Position numbers and translations under genes: made by a program. A stretch of 64,000 bases of DNA from Metapseudomonas otitidis (GTDB taxonomy: Bacteria > Pseudomonadota > Gammaproteobacteria > Pseudomonadales > Pseudomonadaceae), in contig NZ_FOJP01000001.1 in assembly GCF_900111835.1 (NCBI RefSeq), positions 124,001 through 188,000 of the forward strand, read 5' to 3'. Under the pieces are notes generated by a model. The model saw nothing but the letters and a program-made list of their open reading frames with translations, made no database searches and was not told the DNA's origin. Positions 45,560 to 58,198 of this stretch are shown piece after piece. Position 1 is the stretch's first letter; each line of letters opens with the position of its first letter.

Positions 45560-46930
45560 ATGAACAGCCAAGTGACCAATCCAAGGACCCTTGAGTGGCA
45601 GGCCCTCAGCCGTGACCACCACCTGCCGCCCTTCACTGACTACAAGGCGCTGAATGCCAAGGGTGCACGCATCATCACCAAGGCCGAAGGCGTCTACGTC
45701 TGGGACAGTGAAGGCAACAAGATCCTGGACGGCATGGCCGGCCTGTGGTGCGTGAACGTCGGCTATGGTCGCGAGGAGCTGGTGCAGGCCGCGGCCAACC
45801 AGATGCGCGAACTGCCCTTCTACAACCTGTTCTTCCAGACCGCCCACCCGCCGGCCATCGAACTGGCCAAGGCCATTTCCGAGCTGGCGCCGGACGGCAT
45901 GAACCACGTGTTCTTCACCGGCTCCGGCTCCGAGGCCAACGACACTGTGCTGCGCATGGTCCGCCACTACTGGGCGACCAAGGGCCAGCCGAAGAAGAAA
46001 GTGGTGATCGGCCGCTGGAACGGCTACCACGGCTCCACCGTCGCCGGCGTCAGCCTCGGCGGCATGAAGGCCCTGCATGGTCAGGGCGACCTGCCGATCC
46101 CCGGCATCGTGCACATTCCCCAGCCCTACTGGTACGGCGAGGGCGGCGACATGGCCCCGGCAGAGTTCGGCGTCTGGGCGGCCGAGCAGCTGGAGAAGAA
46201 GATTCTCGAAGTCGGCGAGGAGAACGTCGCCGCCTTCATCGCCGAGCCCATCCAGGGCGCCGGTGGCGTGATCGTCCCGCCGGAAACCTACTGGCCGAAA
46301 ATCCGCGAGATCCTCGCCAAGTACGACATCCTGTTCATCGCCGACGAAGTGATCTGCGGCTTCGGCCGTACCGGCGAATGGTTCGGCAGCCAGTACTACG
46401 GCAACGCCCCGGACCTGATGCCGATCGCCAAGGGCCTGACCTCCGGCTACATCCCCATGGGCGGCGTGATCGTCCGTGACGAGATCGTCGAAGTCCTCAA
46501 CCAGGGCGGCGAGTTCTACCACGGCTTTACCTACTCCGGTCACCCGGTGGCCGCCGCCGTTGCCCTGGAGAACATCCGTATCCTGCGTGACGAGAAGATC
46601 GTCGAGAAGGTGAAGGCGGAAACGGCACCATATTTGCAGCAACGCTGGCAGGAGCTGGCTGACCATCCCCTGGTCGGTGAAGCGCGTGGAGTGGGCATGG
46701 TTGGCGCACTCGAGCTGGTCAAGAACAAGAAGACCCGCGAACGCTTCAACGACCTGGGCGTGGGCATGCAGTGCCGCGAGCACTGCTTCCGCAATGGCCT
46801 GATCATGCGGGCGGTGGGCGATACGATGATCATTTCGCCCCCCCTGGTGATCACCAAGGACGAGATCGACGAACTGGTGACCAAGGCTCGCAAGTGCCTT
46901 GACCTCACCGCGAGTGCAGTTCTGGGTTGA
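45560..46930 (+). CDS. spuC: Putrescine/polyamine:pyruvate aminotransferase SpuC
   Basis: 456 aa class III PLP aminotransferase converting putrescine (and cadaverine) with pyruvate to aminoaldehyde and alanine. PLP lysine K291 in PIAKGLTSGYIPMGG, Asp262 in FIADEVICGFGRTG, and TGSGSEANDTVLRMVRHYW near 121. Nearly identical, as far as I can recall, to P. aeruginosa SpuC. MNSQVTN (45560) is taken as the start; an ATG two codons earlier is possible. GAGG upstream. Confidence 0.95.
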   Translation: MNSQVTNPRTLEWQALSRDHHLPPFTDYKALNAKGARIITKAEGVYVWDSEGNKILDGMAGLWCVNVGYGREELVQAAANQMRELPFYNLFFQTAHPPAIELAKAISELAPDGMNHVFFTGSGSEANDTVLRMVRHYWATKGQPKKKVVIGRWNGYHGSTVAGVSLGGMKALHGQGDLPIPGIVHIPQPYWYGEGGDMAPAEFGVWAAEQLEKKILEVGEENVAAFIAEPIQGAGGVIVPPETYWPKIREILAKYDILFIADEVICGFGRTGEWFGSQYYGNAPDLMPIAKGLTSGYIPMGGVIVRDEIVEVLNQGGEFYHGFTYSGHPVAAAVALENIRILRDEKIVEKVKAETAPYLQQRWQELADHPLVGEARGVGMVGALELVKNKKTRERFNDLGVGMQCREHCFRNGLIMRAVGDTMIISPPLVITKDEIDELVTKARKCLDLTASAVLG

Positions 46931-47066
46931 GCAAATGGGCGAGTTTGCAAACAATCGCTACCGCGAGCTGTTGTAAGCACCGCCCCCCACCCTAGACTGT
47001 GCCAGTGCGTTGGCCAGGCTCACCGGGCGGTGGCGTATTCGGTTACGACGCCGCTCGGACACTTAA

Positions 47067-48188
<1,122 letters not shown>

Positions 48189-48200
48189 GCCGTCGTACCC

Positions 48201-49342
<1,142 letters not shown>

Positions 49343-49360
49343 ACCCCGAACCCAATGACT

Positions 49361-49385
49361 GCCGCCCTGCCTGCGTGCGGGCGGC
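49361..49385 (+). other. Hairpin downstream of the third binding-protein gene
   Basis: GCCGCCC / GGGCGGC, 7 bp arms around an 11-base loop. Same relative position as the hairpin after spuD. Confidence 0.45.
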
Positions 49386-49407
49386 CCGGCGCAAACAAGA
49401 GGACTGA

Positions 49408-50502
<1,095 letters not shown>

Positions 50503-50650
50503 TAACAGGGGCGCCGCGCGGCAGGGAGCGTGCGGTGCCTACACAAGCGGGCGCAGGGCGAACCAGGATGAATGGCTCGCGCCTTTCAGGCAGTACTGAA
50601 CGCGACCGGCCATAATGGCCGGCTAAGCAAGAATCTGGGAGTGTGTGGTA

Positions 50651-51793
50651 ATGGCTATAGCCTCCGGCGCCTACAAGAAAGCCCTCGAGGGCGGCCAGCA
50701 ACCCAAAGAGGTGCTGGTCAAGATCGACCGGGTAACCAAGCAGTTCGACGAGACCCTCGCGGTCGACGACGTCTCGCTGACCATCAACAAGGGCGAGATC
50801 TTCGCCCTCCTGGGAGGCTCGGGCTCGGGCAAGTCGACCCTGTTGCGGATGCTCGCCGGTTTCGAACGCCCGACCGAAGGGCGCATCTACCTGGACGGTG
50901 TCGACATCACCGACATGCCGCCCTACGAGCGCCCCATCAACATGATGTTCCAGTCCTATGCGCTCTTCCCGCATATGACTGTCGCGCAGAACATCGCCTT
51001 CGGACTCAAACAAGATCGCCTGCCCGCAGCCGAGATCGAAGAGCGGGTCAACGAGATGCTGAAGCTCGTGCAGATGACCCAGTACGCCAAGCGCAAGCCG
51101 CACCAGCTGTCCGGCGGCCAGCGCCAGCGCGTGGCCCTGGCCCGCTCCCTGGCCAAGCGGCCCAAGCTGCTGCTGCTCGACGAGCCCATGGGCGCCCTGG
51201 ACAAGAAGCTGCGTTCGCAGATGCAGCTGGAACTGGTGGAGATCATCGAGCGCGTGGGCGTGACCTGCGTGATGGTGACCCACGACCAGGAAGAGGCCAT
51301 GACCATGGCCCAGCGCATCGCCATCATGCACCTGGGCTGCATCGAGCAGATCGGCAGCCCGGTGGACATCTACGAGACCCCCATCAGCCGCCTGGTGTGC
51401 GAGTTCATCGGCAACGTCAACCTGTTCGACGGCGAAGTGGTGGATGACGCCGAAGACCATGCCCTGATCGCCTGCGCCGAACTGGAGCGTCCGATCTACG
51501 TCGGCCACGGCGTGACCACCTCCGTGCAGGACAAGCGCATCACCTACGCCCTGCGTCCCGAGAAGCTGCTGGTCACCACCGAGCAGCCCACCTGCGAGTA
51601 CAACTGGTCCCGCGGCAAGATCCACGACATCGCCTACCTCGGCGGCCATTCGGTGTTCTACGTGCAGCTGCCCGGCGGCTCCATCGTCCAGTCGTTCGTC
51701 GCCAACGCCGAACGTCGCGGTGCCCGGCCGACCTGGGAAGATGAAGTCTTCGTATGGTGGGAGGACGACAGCGGGGTGGTGCTGCGGTCATGA
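50651..51793 (+). CDS. spuF: Polyamine ABC transporter ATP-binding protein SpuF
   Basis: 380 aa, PotG/PotA-type. Walker A LGGSGSGKSTLLR near 57, signature LSGGQRQRVALARSL, Walker B LLLLDEPMGALD, H-loop VMVTHDQEEAMTM, C-terminal TOBE-type regulatory domain from about 270. ATG at 50651 is preferred over a GTG two codons upstream because GGGAG then sits at a 9-base spacing. Overlaps spuG by 4 bases. Serves the three receptors upstream. Confidence 0.94.
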   Translation: MAIASGAYKKALEGGQQPKEVLVKIDRVTKQFDETLAVDDVSLTINKGEIFALLGGSGSGKSTLLRMLAGFERPTEGRIYLDGVDITDMPPYERPINMMFQSYALFPHMTVAQNIAFGLKQDRLPAAEIEERVNEMLKLVQMTQYAKRKPHQLSGGQRQRVALARSLAKRPKLLLLDEPMGALDKKLRSQMQLELVEIIERVGVTCVMVTHDQEEAMTMAQRIAIMHLGCIEQIGSPVDIYETPISRLVCEFIGNVNLFDGEVVDDAEDHALIACAELERPIYVGHGVTTSVQDKRITYALRPEKLLVTTEQPTCEYNWSRGKIHDIAYLGGHSVFYVQLPGGSIVQSFVANAERRGARPTWEDEVFVWWEDDSGVVLRS

Positions 51794-52698
51794 AAATATC
51801 CAGCATAAAGAAGCGCCTGCCCACGGGCCGGCATGCGGTGATCGGGGTCCCGTTCCTCTGGCTGTTCCTGTTCTTCCTGCTGCCCTTTGCCATCGTGCTG
51901 AAGATCAGCTTCGCGGAAGCGGACGTGGCCATCCCCCCGTACACCGAGATCTACACCTGGGCCGACAACCAGCTGCAGATCGTCCTCAACCTCGGCAACT
52001 ACCTGATGCTGAACGAGGACGAACTCTACCTGGCGGCCTACCTGGGCTCGCTGAAGGTCGCCTTCTTCAGCACCCTGCTCTGCCTGCTGATCGGCTACCC
52101 GATGGCCTACGCCATCGCCCGCGCCAGCAAGGAGTCGCAGACCGTACTGCTGCTGCTGATCATGATGCCGACCTGGACCGCGATCCTGATCCGCGTCTAC
52201 GCGTGGATGGGCATCCTCAGCAACAACGGCCTGCTCAACGGCTTCCTCATGACCATCGGAGTCATCAGCGAACCGCTGCAGATCCTCAACACCAACCTCG
52301 CGGTGTACATCGGCGTGGTCTATTCGTACCTGCCGTTCATGGTGCTGCCGCTGTACGCCAACCTGGTCAAGCACGACCTCAGCCTGCTGGAAGCCGCTTC
52401 CGACCTCGGTTCGAGCAACTTCAACAGCTTCTGGAAGATCACCGTGCCGCTGTCCAAGAACGGCATCATCGCCGGCTCCATGCTGGTGTTCATCCCGGTG
52501 GTGGGCGAGTTCGTGATCCCCGAGCTGCTCGGCGGACCGGAGACGCTGATGATCGGCAAGGTGTTGTGGCAGGAGTTCTTCAACAACCGCGACTGGCCGG
52601 TGGCATCCGCCCTGGCGGTGGTGATGCTGGCGATCCTGATCGTCCCGATCATCCTGTTCAACCGTAACCAGGCCAAGGAACTGGAGGGCAAGGTATGA
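51790..52698 (+). CDS. spuG: Polyamine ABC transporter permease SpuG
   Basis: 302 aa, PotH/PotB-type inner-membrane subunit. First helix VPFLWLFLFFLLPFAIVLKI near residue 20; docking loop EAASDLGSSNFNSFWKITVP; late segment FVIPELLGGPETLMIGKV typical of this class. ATGA overlaps at both ends couple it to spuF and spuH. Confidence 0.94.
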   Translation: MKISSIKKRLPTGRHAVIGVPFLWLFLFFLLPFAIVLKISFAEADVAIPPYTEIYTWADNQLQIVLNLGNYLMLNEDELYLAAYLGSLKVAFFSTLLCLLIGYPMAYAIARASKESQTVLLLLIMMPTWTAILIRVYAWMGILSNNGLLNGFLMTIGVISEPLQILNTNLAVYIGVVYSYLPFMVLPLYANLVKHDLSLLEAASDLGSSNFNSFWKITVPLSKNGIIAGSMLVFIPVVGEFVIPELLGGPETLMIGKVLWQEFFNNRDWPVASALAVVMLAILIVPIILFNRNQAKELEGKV

Positions 52699-53579
52699 AG
52701 CGCTTCAGTTTCTCCAACCTGATGCTGTGGGTGGGTCTGCTGTTCATCTACCTGCCGATGGTCATCCTGGTCATCTACTCCTTCAACGCCTCCAAGCTGG
52801 TGACGGTGTGGGGCGGCTGGTCGATCAAGTGGTACGTCGGCCTGCTGGACAACACCCAGTTGATGACCTCGGTGATGCGCTCCCTGGAGATCGCCTTCTA
52901 CACCGCCATCTCCGCCGTGGCCCTGGGCACCCTGGCGGCCTTCGTGCTGACCCGCATCCCGCGCTTCCGTGGCCGCACGCTGTTCGGCGGCATGGTCACC
53001 GCGCCGCTGGTCATGCCCGAGGTGATCACCGGTCTGTCCCTGCTGCTGCTGTTCGTGGCCATGGCCCAGCTCATAGGCTGGCCCCAGGAGCGCGGGCTGG
53101 TGACCATCTGGATCGCCCACACCACCTTCTGCTCGGCCTACGTGGCCATCGTGGTGTCGGCGCGCCTGCGGGAGCTGGACCTGTCCATCGAGGAAGCGGC
53201 CATGGACCTGGGCGCTCGCCCGTGGAAGGTGTTCCTGCTGATCACCATCCCCATGATCGCGCCGTCCCTGGCGGCGGGCGGGATGATGTCCTTCGCCCTG
53301 TCCCTGGACGACCTGGTACTGGCGAGCTTCGTCTCCGGCCCCGGCTCCACCACCCTGCCGATGGAGGTCTTCTCCGCCGTGCGCCTGGGCGTGAAGCCGG
53401 AGATCAACGCCGTCGCCAGCCTGATCCTGCTGAGCGTGTCGTTGTTCACCTTCCTGGCCTGGTACTTCAGCCGCAAGGCCGAAGAGCGCCGCAAGCGCGC
53501 GATCCAGGAGGCCATGGAAGCCATGGCCCTGGAAGCCGCTTCCAGCAACAAGCGCAGCGCCCAGCCGGCTTCGGCCTGA
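52695..53579 (+). CDS. spuH: Polyamine ABC transporter permease SpuH
   Basis: 294 aa, PotI/PotC-type. N-terminal helix LMLWVGLLFIYLPMVILVIY; docking loop EAAMDLGARPWKVFLLITIP; ALSLDDLVLASFVSGPGSTT is the usual PotC signature. Long charged C-terminal tail (RKAEERRKRAIQEAMEA). Last gene before a strong terminator. Confidence 0.94.
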   Translation: MKRFSFSNLMLWVGLLFIYLPMVILVIYSFNASKLVTVWGGWSIKWYVGLLDNTQLMTSVMRSLEIAFYTAISAVALGTLAAFVLTRIPRFRGRTLFGGMVTAPLVMPEVITGLSLLLLFVAMAQLIGWPQERGLVTIWIAHTTFCSAYVAIVVSARLRELDLSIEEAAMDLGARPWKVFLLITIPMIAPSLAAGGMMSFALSLDDLVLASFVSGPGSTTLPMEVFSAVRLGVKPEINAVASLILLSVSLFTFLAWYFSRKAEERRKRAIQEAMEAMALEAASSNKRSAQPASA

Positions 53580-53596
53580 TCGCCGCGTGAAACGAG

Positions 53597-53624
53597 AAAG
53601 GCCACCTTCGGGTGGCCTTTTTCT
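53597..53624 (+). terminator. Terminator of the spu operon
   Basis: AAAGGCCACC-TTCG-GGTGGCCTTT with a T run (to 53624): perfect 10 bp stem with a UUCG tetraloop. Strong. Confidence 0.92.
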
Positions 53625-53722
53625 TGGGCGTGTCCTGGCGTGGAGCTGTACAGGCCGGCCGTACCCTGCGCGTGGGGGAAGCAAGCGGGCCTGACGTACC
53701 ACGAGCACGCCGTAGCAACGAC

Positions 53723-53752
53723 AACGCCCCCGGCCCGCTGGGGCCGGGGGCG
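53723..53752 (-). terminator. GC-rich terminator after the acylase gene
   Basis: ACGCCCCCGGCCC / GGGCCGGGGGCGT, a 13 bp stem immediately downstream of the acylase stop on the minus strand, followed by TTGTCGTTG. Confidence 0.7.
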
Positions 53753-53760
53753 TGCTCGGG

Positions 53761-56145
53761 TCACTGGGCGCGTGGCACCAGCTTCAGCGTGTCGCGGGTG
53801 TTGGCCTGCACGTCCTCGTCGCTCATGTGCATCGGCACGTACTGGCCCTCGATGTAGCGCTCGGCCTGGTCCGCATAGTGACGGTCGAACGGTACGCCAC
53901 TCTGCCCCACCGGGTTGATGCCGAGCCCGTGGGCCGGGTCGGCGAGGTCGATCAGGCGGCGGGTGGACGGCCCGTAGACCACCTCCCACGGCGCCGGGCC
54001 GACCCGGTTGGCCAGGTTGTTGGGCATCTCGTGGGCGCCCGGTGCTGCAAAGGGGCCGACGTTGAACAGGCGGTCCAGCGGCTTCTGCTGACCCAGCGGG
54101 TGGCCGTGGGTGAGGGTGTGGGCCCGGCCCCAGGTCCAGTTCGCGCGGTCGGTGCCGAAGGTCTTCTCCAGGTGCGCCAGGCTGGCCTGCCAGGCGGCCT
54201 TGACCACATCCGCCCGGCTCTCCCGGGCCTCGGTGCCGCGCACGTCCCACCAGGGCGACTGGGCGTCGGCGGCCAGGCGTGGCAGGGCCACGTCCAGCAC
54301 ACGGGTCGACAGCAGGTTGTCGAAGAAGGCATCGCCCAGTTCGTCGTGGAAGGCGCCCTTGGCCAGTTCGTAGATCAACTGCTCGAACAGCGTGGCGGCG
54401 GTGGAATCCAGCGGGTGATCGCCCTTCCAGGCGGCCAGTTGCTCCACCAGGGCGCGCTCGTCGTCGTTGCCGGCGGCGGCCCGCAGGTCGTCCAGCAGCG
54501 GTGCCAGCAGGCGCGGGCCGTAGCCGGTGGCGGTGTCCAGTTGCAGGGCCTGGCTGTTGTTCAGGTCCCACTTCACGCTGGCGTCGGCCAGGCGGCTGTC
54601 CAGGCGCTGGCCGCGGTCCGGCAGGTTGTAGTAGCCGGGGATGGCCACGCCGGTGGGCGATTGCGGCTGGTAGTTGGCCGAGACGATGTAGCCGCGCGCC
54701 GGGTTCTCCTCATGGGGGTTGGCGCTGAAGGGCAGGAAGCCCGGCTTGTCCGCCTCGCCCTGGCTGCCGTCGAGGATGAAGTACGGGTTCACCCCGGCCG
54801 GGCGGTTCGGCAGGCGCGCGGCGGCCCACCAGCCGATGTCGCCGTCGGCATTGGCCCAGACCACGTTGAGGCCGGGGGCGTGGATCTTCTCCGCCGCCGC
54901 CCGGGCCTTGTCCAGGGTGTCGGCGCGGTTGAGCTGGTAGAAGGCGTCCAGCACCGGGTTCTCGGTCTCCAGGAAGGCCCACCACATGGCGATCGGGGTC
55001 TTGCCGGCGGTGGCGCCCAGGGCGTCGTTGACGATGGGGCCGTGGGGCGAGCGGCGCAGGGTGAGGGTGATGGGGTCGGCGCCCTTCACCTTCAGCACTT
55101 CCTCGCGCTGGGTCATGTCCACCCACTGGCCCTGGTACCAGACCTGGTTGGGGTTGTCCGGGTTGACCTTCTCCGCCACCAGGTCCAGGTCATCGTTCTG
55201 GAACATGGTCAGGCTCCAGGCGAAGCGGGCGGTGTGCCCCAGCGACGCGGTGGGGTTGAGCGCCTGCAGGTGGCCGTAGAGGTCGAAGCCCGGGTAGCTC
55301 ATCTGCGCCTCGTACCACACTGCCGGCACGGCGAAGCGGATGTGCGGGTCGCCGGCCAGCAGCGGCTTGCCACTGGCGGTGCGGCTGCCGGAAACCGCCC
55401 AGGCGTTGCTGCCCTCGAACTGCGGCAGGCCGGCTTCCACCAGCGCCTGGTGGCTGACCCGGGCGAGGCTGTTGAGGGCCTTCCAGTCGGCAGCCGCCAG
55501 CTTCTGGCCCACCACCCCTTCGGGGTGCCAGTCCAGGTCGAAGGCGCGCAGGTAGTCCGCGCCCAGCTCGTCGCGGATGTAGGTCAGCACCGGCTCGGTG
55601 CGGAAGGCTGCGGCAAAGCTGTAGGCCATGTAGCCGGCCACGGCGAAGGTGTCCTCGACGGTGAACGGCTGCTTCTGGATACCCAGCAGGTCGAACTCGA
55701 CCGGGGCCGGACGGCTGGCCTGGTACTGGTTGATGCCGTCCAGGTAGGCCTCCAGCGCCTTGGCCGACGGGCTGTTGCGGTCCATCCGGCGCACGTATTC
55801 CTGGGCGTGGTGGCGCAGTTCGAGGGTGCGGAACAGGCGGTCGGTCTCCACCAGGCGCGGGCCCAGCACTTCGGCCAGCTCGCCCTTGGCCAGGCGGCGC
55901 AGCATCTCCATCTGGAACAGGCGGTCCTGGGCGTGGACGAAGCCCAGCGCGCGGTACATGTCGGCTTCGTTCTCGGCGCGGATGTGCGGCACGCCGCGTT
56001 CGTCGTAGCGGACGCTCACCGGGGCCTGGAGGTTGCTCAGGGCCAGTTCGCCATCGCGCACCGGCTTCTTGCTCTGGGTGTACCAGGTGGCGCCGGCAGC
56101 AGCGGCGGCCACCACCACGGCAAGGACGGTCAGGGTACGTTTCAT
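53761..56145 (-). CDS. Penicillin acylase family protein, HacB-like (AHL acylase candidate)
   Basis: 794 aa exported Ntn-hydrolase. Signal or anchor at about 5-22, then an alpha subunit to about residue 245, and the autocatalytic cleavage site G245-S246-N247 in QFEGSNAWAVSG, Ser246 becoming the beta-subunit nucleophile. Other marks: VRYDERGVPHIRAENEADMY, GFVHAQDRLFQMEMLRR, ASGKPLLAGDPHI. P. aeruginosa has HacB next to spuH, an acyl-homoserine lactone acylase; synteny points to its orthologue. Start at 56145 follows AAGGAG. Substrate (AHL or beta-lactam) is inferred. Confidence 0.88.
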   Translation of the reverse strand: MKRTLTVLAVVVAAAAAGATWYTQSKKPVRDGELALSNLQAPVSVRYDERGVPHIRAENEADMYRALGFVHAQDRLFQMEMLRRLAKGELAEVLGPRLVETDRLFRTLELRHHAQEYVRRMDRNSPSAKALEAYLDGINQYQASRPAPVEFDLLGIQKQPFTVEDTFAVAGYMAYSFAAAFRTEPVLTYIRDELGADYLRAFDLDWHPEGVVGQKLAAADWKALNSLARVSHQALVEAGLPQFEGSNAWAVSGSRTASGKPLLAGDPHIRFAVPAVWYEAQMSYPGFDLYGHLQALNPTASLGHTARFAWSLTMFQNDDLDLVAEKVNPDNPNQVWYQGQWVDMTQREEVLKVKGADPITLTLRRSPHGPIVNDALGATAGKTPIAMWWAFLETENPVLDAFYQLNRADTLDKARAAAEKIHAPGLNVVWANADGDIGWWAAARLPNRPAGVNPYFILDGSQGEADKPGFLPFSANPHEENPARGYIVSANYQPQSPTGVAIPGYYNLPDRGQRLDSRLADASVKWDLNNSQALQLDTATGYGPRLLAPLLDDLRAAAGNDDERALVEQLAAWKGDHPLDSTAATLFEQLIYELAKGAFHDELGDAFFDNLLSTRVLDVALPRLAADAQSPWWDVRGTEARESRADVVKAAWQASLAHLEKTFGTDRANWTWGRAHTLTHGHPLGQQKPLDRLFNVGPFAAPGAHEMPNNLANRVGPAPWEVVYGPSTRRLIDLADPAHGLGINPVGQSGVPFDRHYADQAERYIEGQYVPMHMSDEDVQANTRDTLKLVPRAQ

Positions 56146-56252
56146 GGGCGGATTCTCCTTGTTGTAGTGGGCGCCATTCTGCGCAGCGGCCGCTGCGCTG
56201 GCATTGACCAGATGCCGCGAAGCGCAGAGCATTTGGTCACTCCGGAGGTGCC

Positions 56253-57296
56253 ATGGATTTCTCGCCGTTCCCCCGCCCTGCCCTGACCCATTCCTCGACC
56301 CTGCGCCGCCTGCTCTACGAAGCGTTGGCCGAGCTTGGCCTGGACCCCACCGACACCTACCGCCGGGTGTTCGGCCTGGCGCCGTCCGTGCCCTGGCTGG
56401 ACGGTCGCGAGGACCACGACAGCGCCCCGCGCTTCTGGCTGGCCATGGCCGGCATGACCGGTGACGACGACATCGGCCTGCACCTGGGCGAGGTCATGCG
56501 CCCCCGGCCGATGGACGTGATGGGCTACCTGCTGCAGGCCGCCCGCGACCTGCGCCAGGGCCTGGAGGCTTTCGTGCGCTACCAGCACGTCGCCTCCGGC
56601 GGCTTCGCCGCGCGCCTGGAGGAGCACGGCGAAGTGGCCCGGCTGGTCATCGACCTGCACTACGTCGGGGTGGGGCACCTGCGCCAGCAGGTGGAGTGCG
56701 TCGCCCTGCTGCTGAGCCGCATGCTCGGCGCGGTGCTGGGGGAGCCGCTGCCGCTGCTGGGTGTGTGCTTCCGCCACCCCGCGCCCCGGCGCCTGGCTGA
56801 GCACCGTCGGCTGTTCGGGGTGGAGCCGCTGTTCGCCCAGCCCCACGATGCGTTGCTGTTACCCCGGTCGCTGCTGGCCCGCCCCCTGGGCAGCGCCAGT
56901 CCGAGGGTGTTCGAGGTGCTGGAGCGGGAGGCCGAGCGGCAACTGGCGGAGCTGGTGGAGAACCAGCTGCAGGAGCGGGTGCGCTATTGGCTGGCCCTGC
57001 GCCTGGAGCGTGGTGACTGCACGCTGGCTGCCTGCGCCCAGGCCCTGGGCATGACCCGCAGTGCCCTGCAGCGCAGCCTGGCCGAACAGGGCACGGGCTT
57101 TCGCGCCCTGCATGACGAGGTGCGGCGCATGCGTGCCCGGGAGCTGCTCGACGCCGGCCACGGCGTGCGCGAGGTGGCCCGTGCCTGCGGCTTCGCCGAG
57201 CTGTCGCCGTTCTACCGGGCCTTCCAGCGCTGGGAGGGGCATACGCCGGGCGCCCGGCACCTGTCGGTCGCATCGGCTGGTCTATGCTCGGAATGA
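56253..57296 (+). CDS. AraC-family transcriptional regulator
   Basis: 347 aa. N-terminal arabinose-binding-like domain (LEHGEVARLVIDLHY region; PF12625 type), C-terminal HTH with CAQALGMTRSALQRSLAEQG (first helix-turn-helix, about 260-280) and VREVARACGFAELSPFYRAF (second). CGGAGG before the ATG. Divergent from the acylase gene with 107 bases between, so it may control it. Inducer unknown. Confidence 0.9.
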   Translation: MDFSPFPRPALTHSSTLRRLLYEALAELGLDPTDTYRRVFGLAPSVPWLDGREDHDSAPRFWLAMAGMTGDDDIGLHLGEVMRPRPMDVMGYLLQAARDLRQGLEAFVRYQHVASGGFAARLEEHGEVARLVIDLHYVGVGHLRQQVECVALLLSRMLGAVLGEPLPLLGVCFRHPAPRRLAEHRRLFGVEPLFAQPHDALLLPRSLLARPLGSASPRVFEVLEREAERQLAELVENQLQERVRYWLALRLERGDCTLAACAQALGMTRSALQRSLAEQGTGFRALHDEVRRMRARELLDAGHGVREVARACGFAELSPFYRAFQRWEGHTPGARHLSVASAGLCSE

Positions 57297-57385
57297 CACC
57301 GCGTCCTCAAGGGCCATCGCGGTGGCGGCAGGGAAGGCGACCGCAGTGACAGGGGCGTCGGCCAGACCTGGATGAGGGCGGTGCA

Positions 57386-58198
57386 ATGCTCAGATGTGTG
57401 GCAATGCTGGGGCTGCTGGCCGGGGGCGCAGGCGCCTGGGCGGCGGAGCCGGTGAAGATCTGCCTCGGTGGCGGCAACGAGTGGCCACCCTTCACCTACT
57501 GGGAGCGCTATGACGGCAAGCCTGATCAATCGCGGCTCACCGGCTCGGCCGCGACCCTGGTGCTCACCGCGCTGAAGCACCTCGGATACGACTACGACGT
57601 TAGCTACCTGCCCTGGGCGCGGGTGCAGCAGGAGCTGGCGGACTACGCCTCCCGCCAGAACTGCGAGGTGACCTGGGACGCCAGCTACACCCCCGAGCGA
57701 GCGGCGTTCGCCCACTACAGCGAGCCGCTCTACCACACCCGCCTCGGGCTGTTCTATTCCGCCATCCGCTTTCCCACACCGCCGGACATCAAGGCGCCGG
57801 GTGCCCTGGCCAACCAGCGGCTGTGCGGCGTGATCGGCTACAACTACGACCCCTACGGCATCACCGATGAGCCCCAGCGGGTGGCCAGTGTGCAGCAGGC
57901 TTTGGACCTGGTGACGCGCCAGCGCTGCGATCTGTTCCCCAGCGAGATCGAACCGCTCTACGGCGGCATCGAACTCGGTGCCTACCGGGCCGACGGAACC
58001 CTGCGCTACCTCGTGCTGCCGTCGCGCAAGGCCTTCTACCTGCTGGTGGCGCGTAGTTCGCCCCGGGGCGAGGCCCTGGTGAAGGCGCTGAATGGGGAGC
58101 TGCGGGCAATGAACGCCAGCGGTGAAACGGAGGCCATCTTCCAGCGCTTCCGCCCGGCCGGGCTGGATCAGCCGCCGGCCGGCGCCCATTCGCAGTAG
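57386..58198 (+). CDS. Orphan solute-binding protein (SBP_bac_3)
   Basis: 270 aa periplasmic protein; signal about 1-20 (cut after AWA). It begins KICLGGGNEWPPFTYWERYD, then TLVLTALKHLGYDYDVSYLP and the hinge HYSEPLYHTRLGLFYS; ends RFRPAGLDQPP. Both lobes are present. No transporter genes adjoin it, so it could be a sensor partner or use a distant permease. The 3' end overlaps a convergent gene by 31 bases. Confidence 0.82.
   Translation: MLRCVAMLGLLAGGAGAWAAEPVKICLGGGNEWPPFTYWERYDGKPDQSRLTGSAATLVLTALKHLGYDYDVSYLPWARVQQELADYASRQNCEVTWDASYTPERAAFAHYSEPLYHTRLGLFYSAIRFPTPPDIKAPGALANQRLCGVIGYNYDPYGITDEPQRVASVQQALDLVTRQRCDLFPSEIEPLYGGIELGAYRADGTLRYLVLPSRKAFYLLVARSSPRGEALVKALNGELRAMNASGETEAIFQRFRPAGLDQPPAGAHSQ

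Noticed and set aside
53752-56286. Very long open frame (844 codons) opposite the acylase gene
   Set aside because: Antisense shadow of a high-GC gene. Its translation is low-complexity Gly/Val/Leu/Gln with no domain, while the minus strand encodes a full acylase. The same applies to the long frames opposite rho, ubiD, pepP, ubiI, the cytochrome, and the genes at 30-34 and 37-40 kb.
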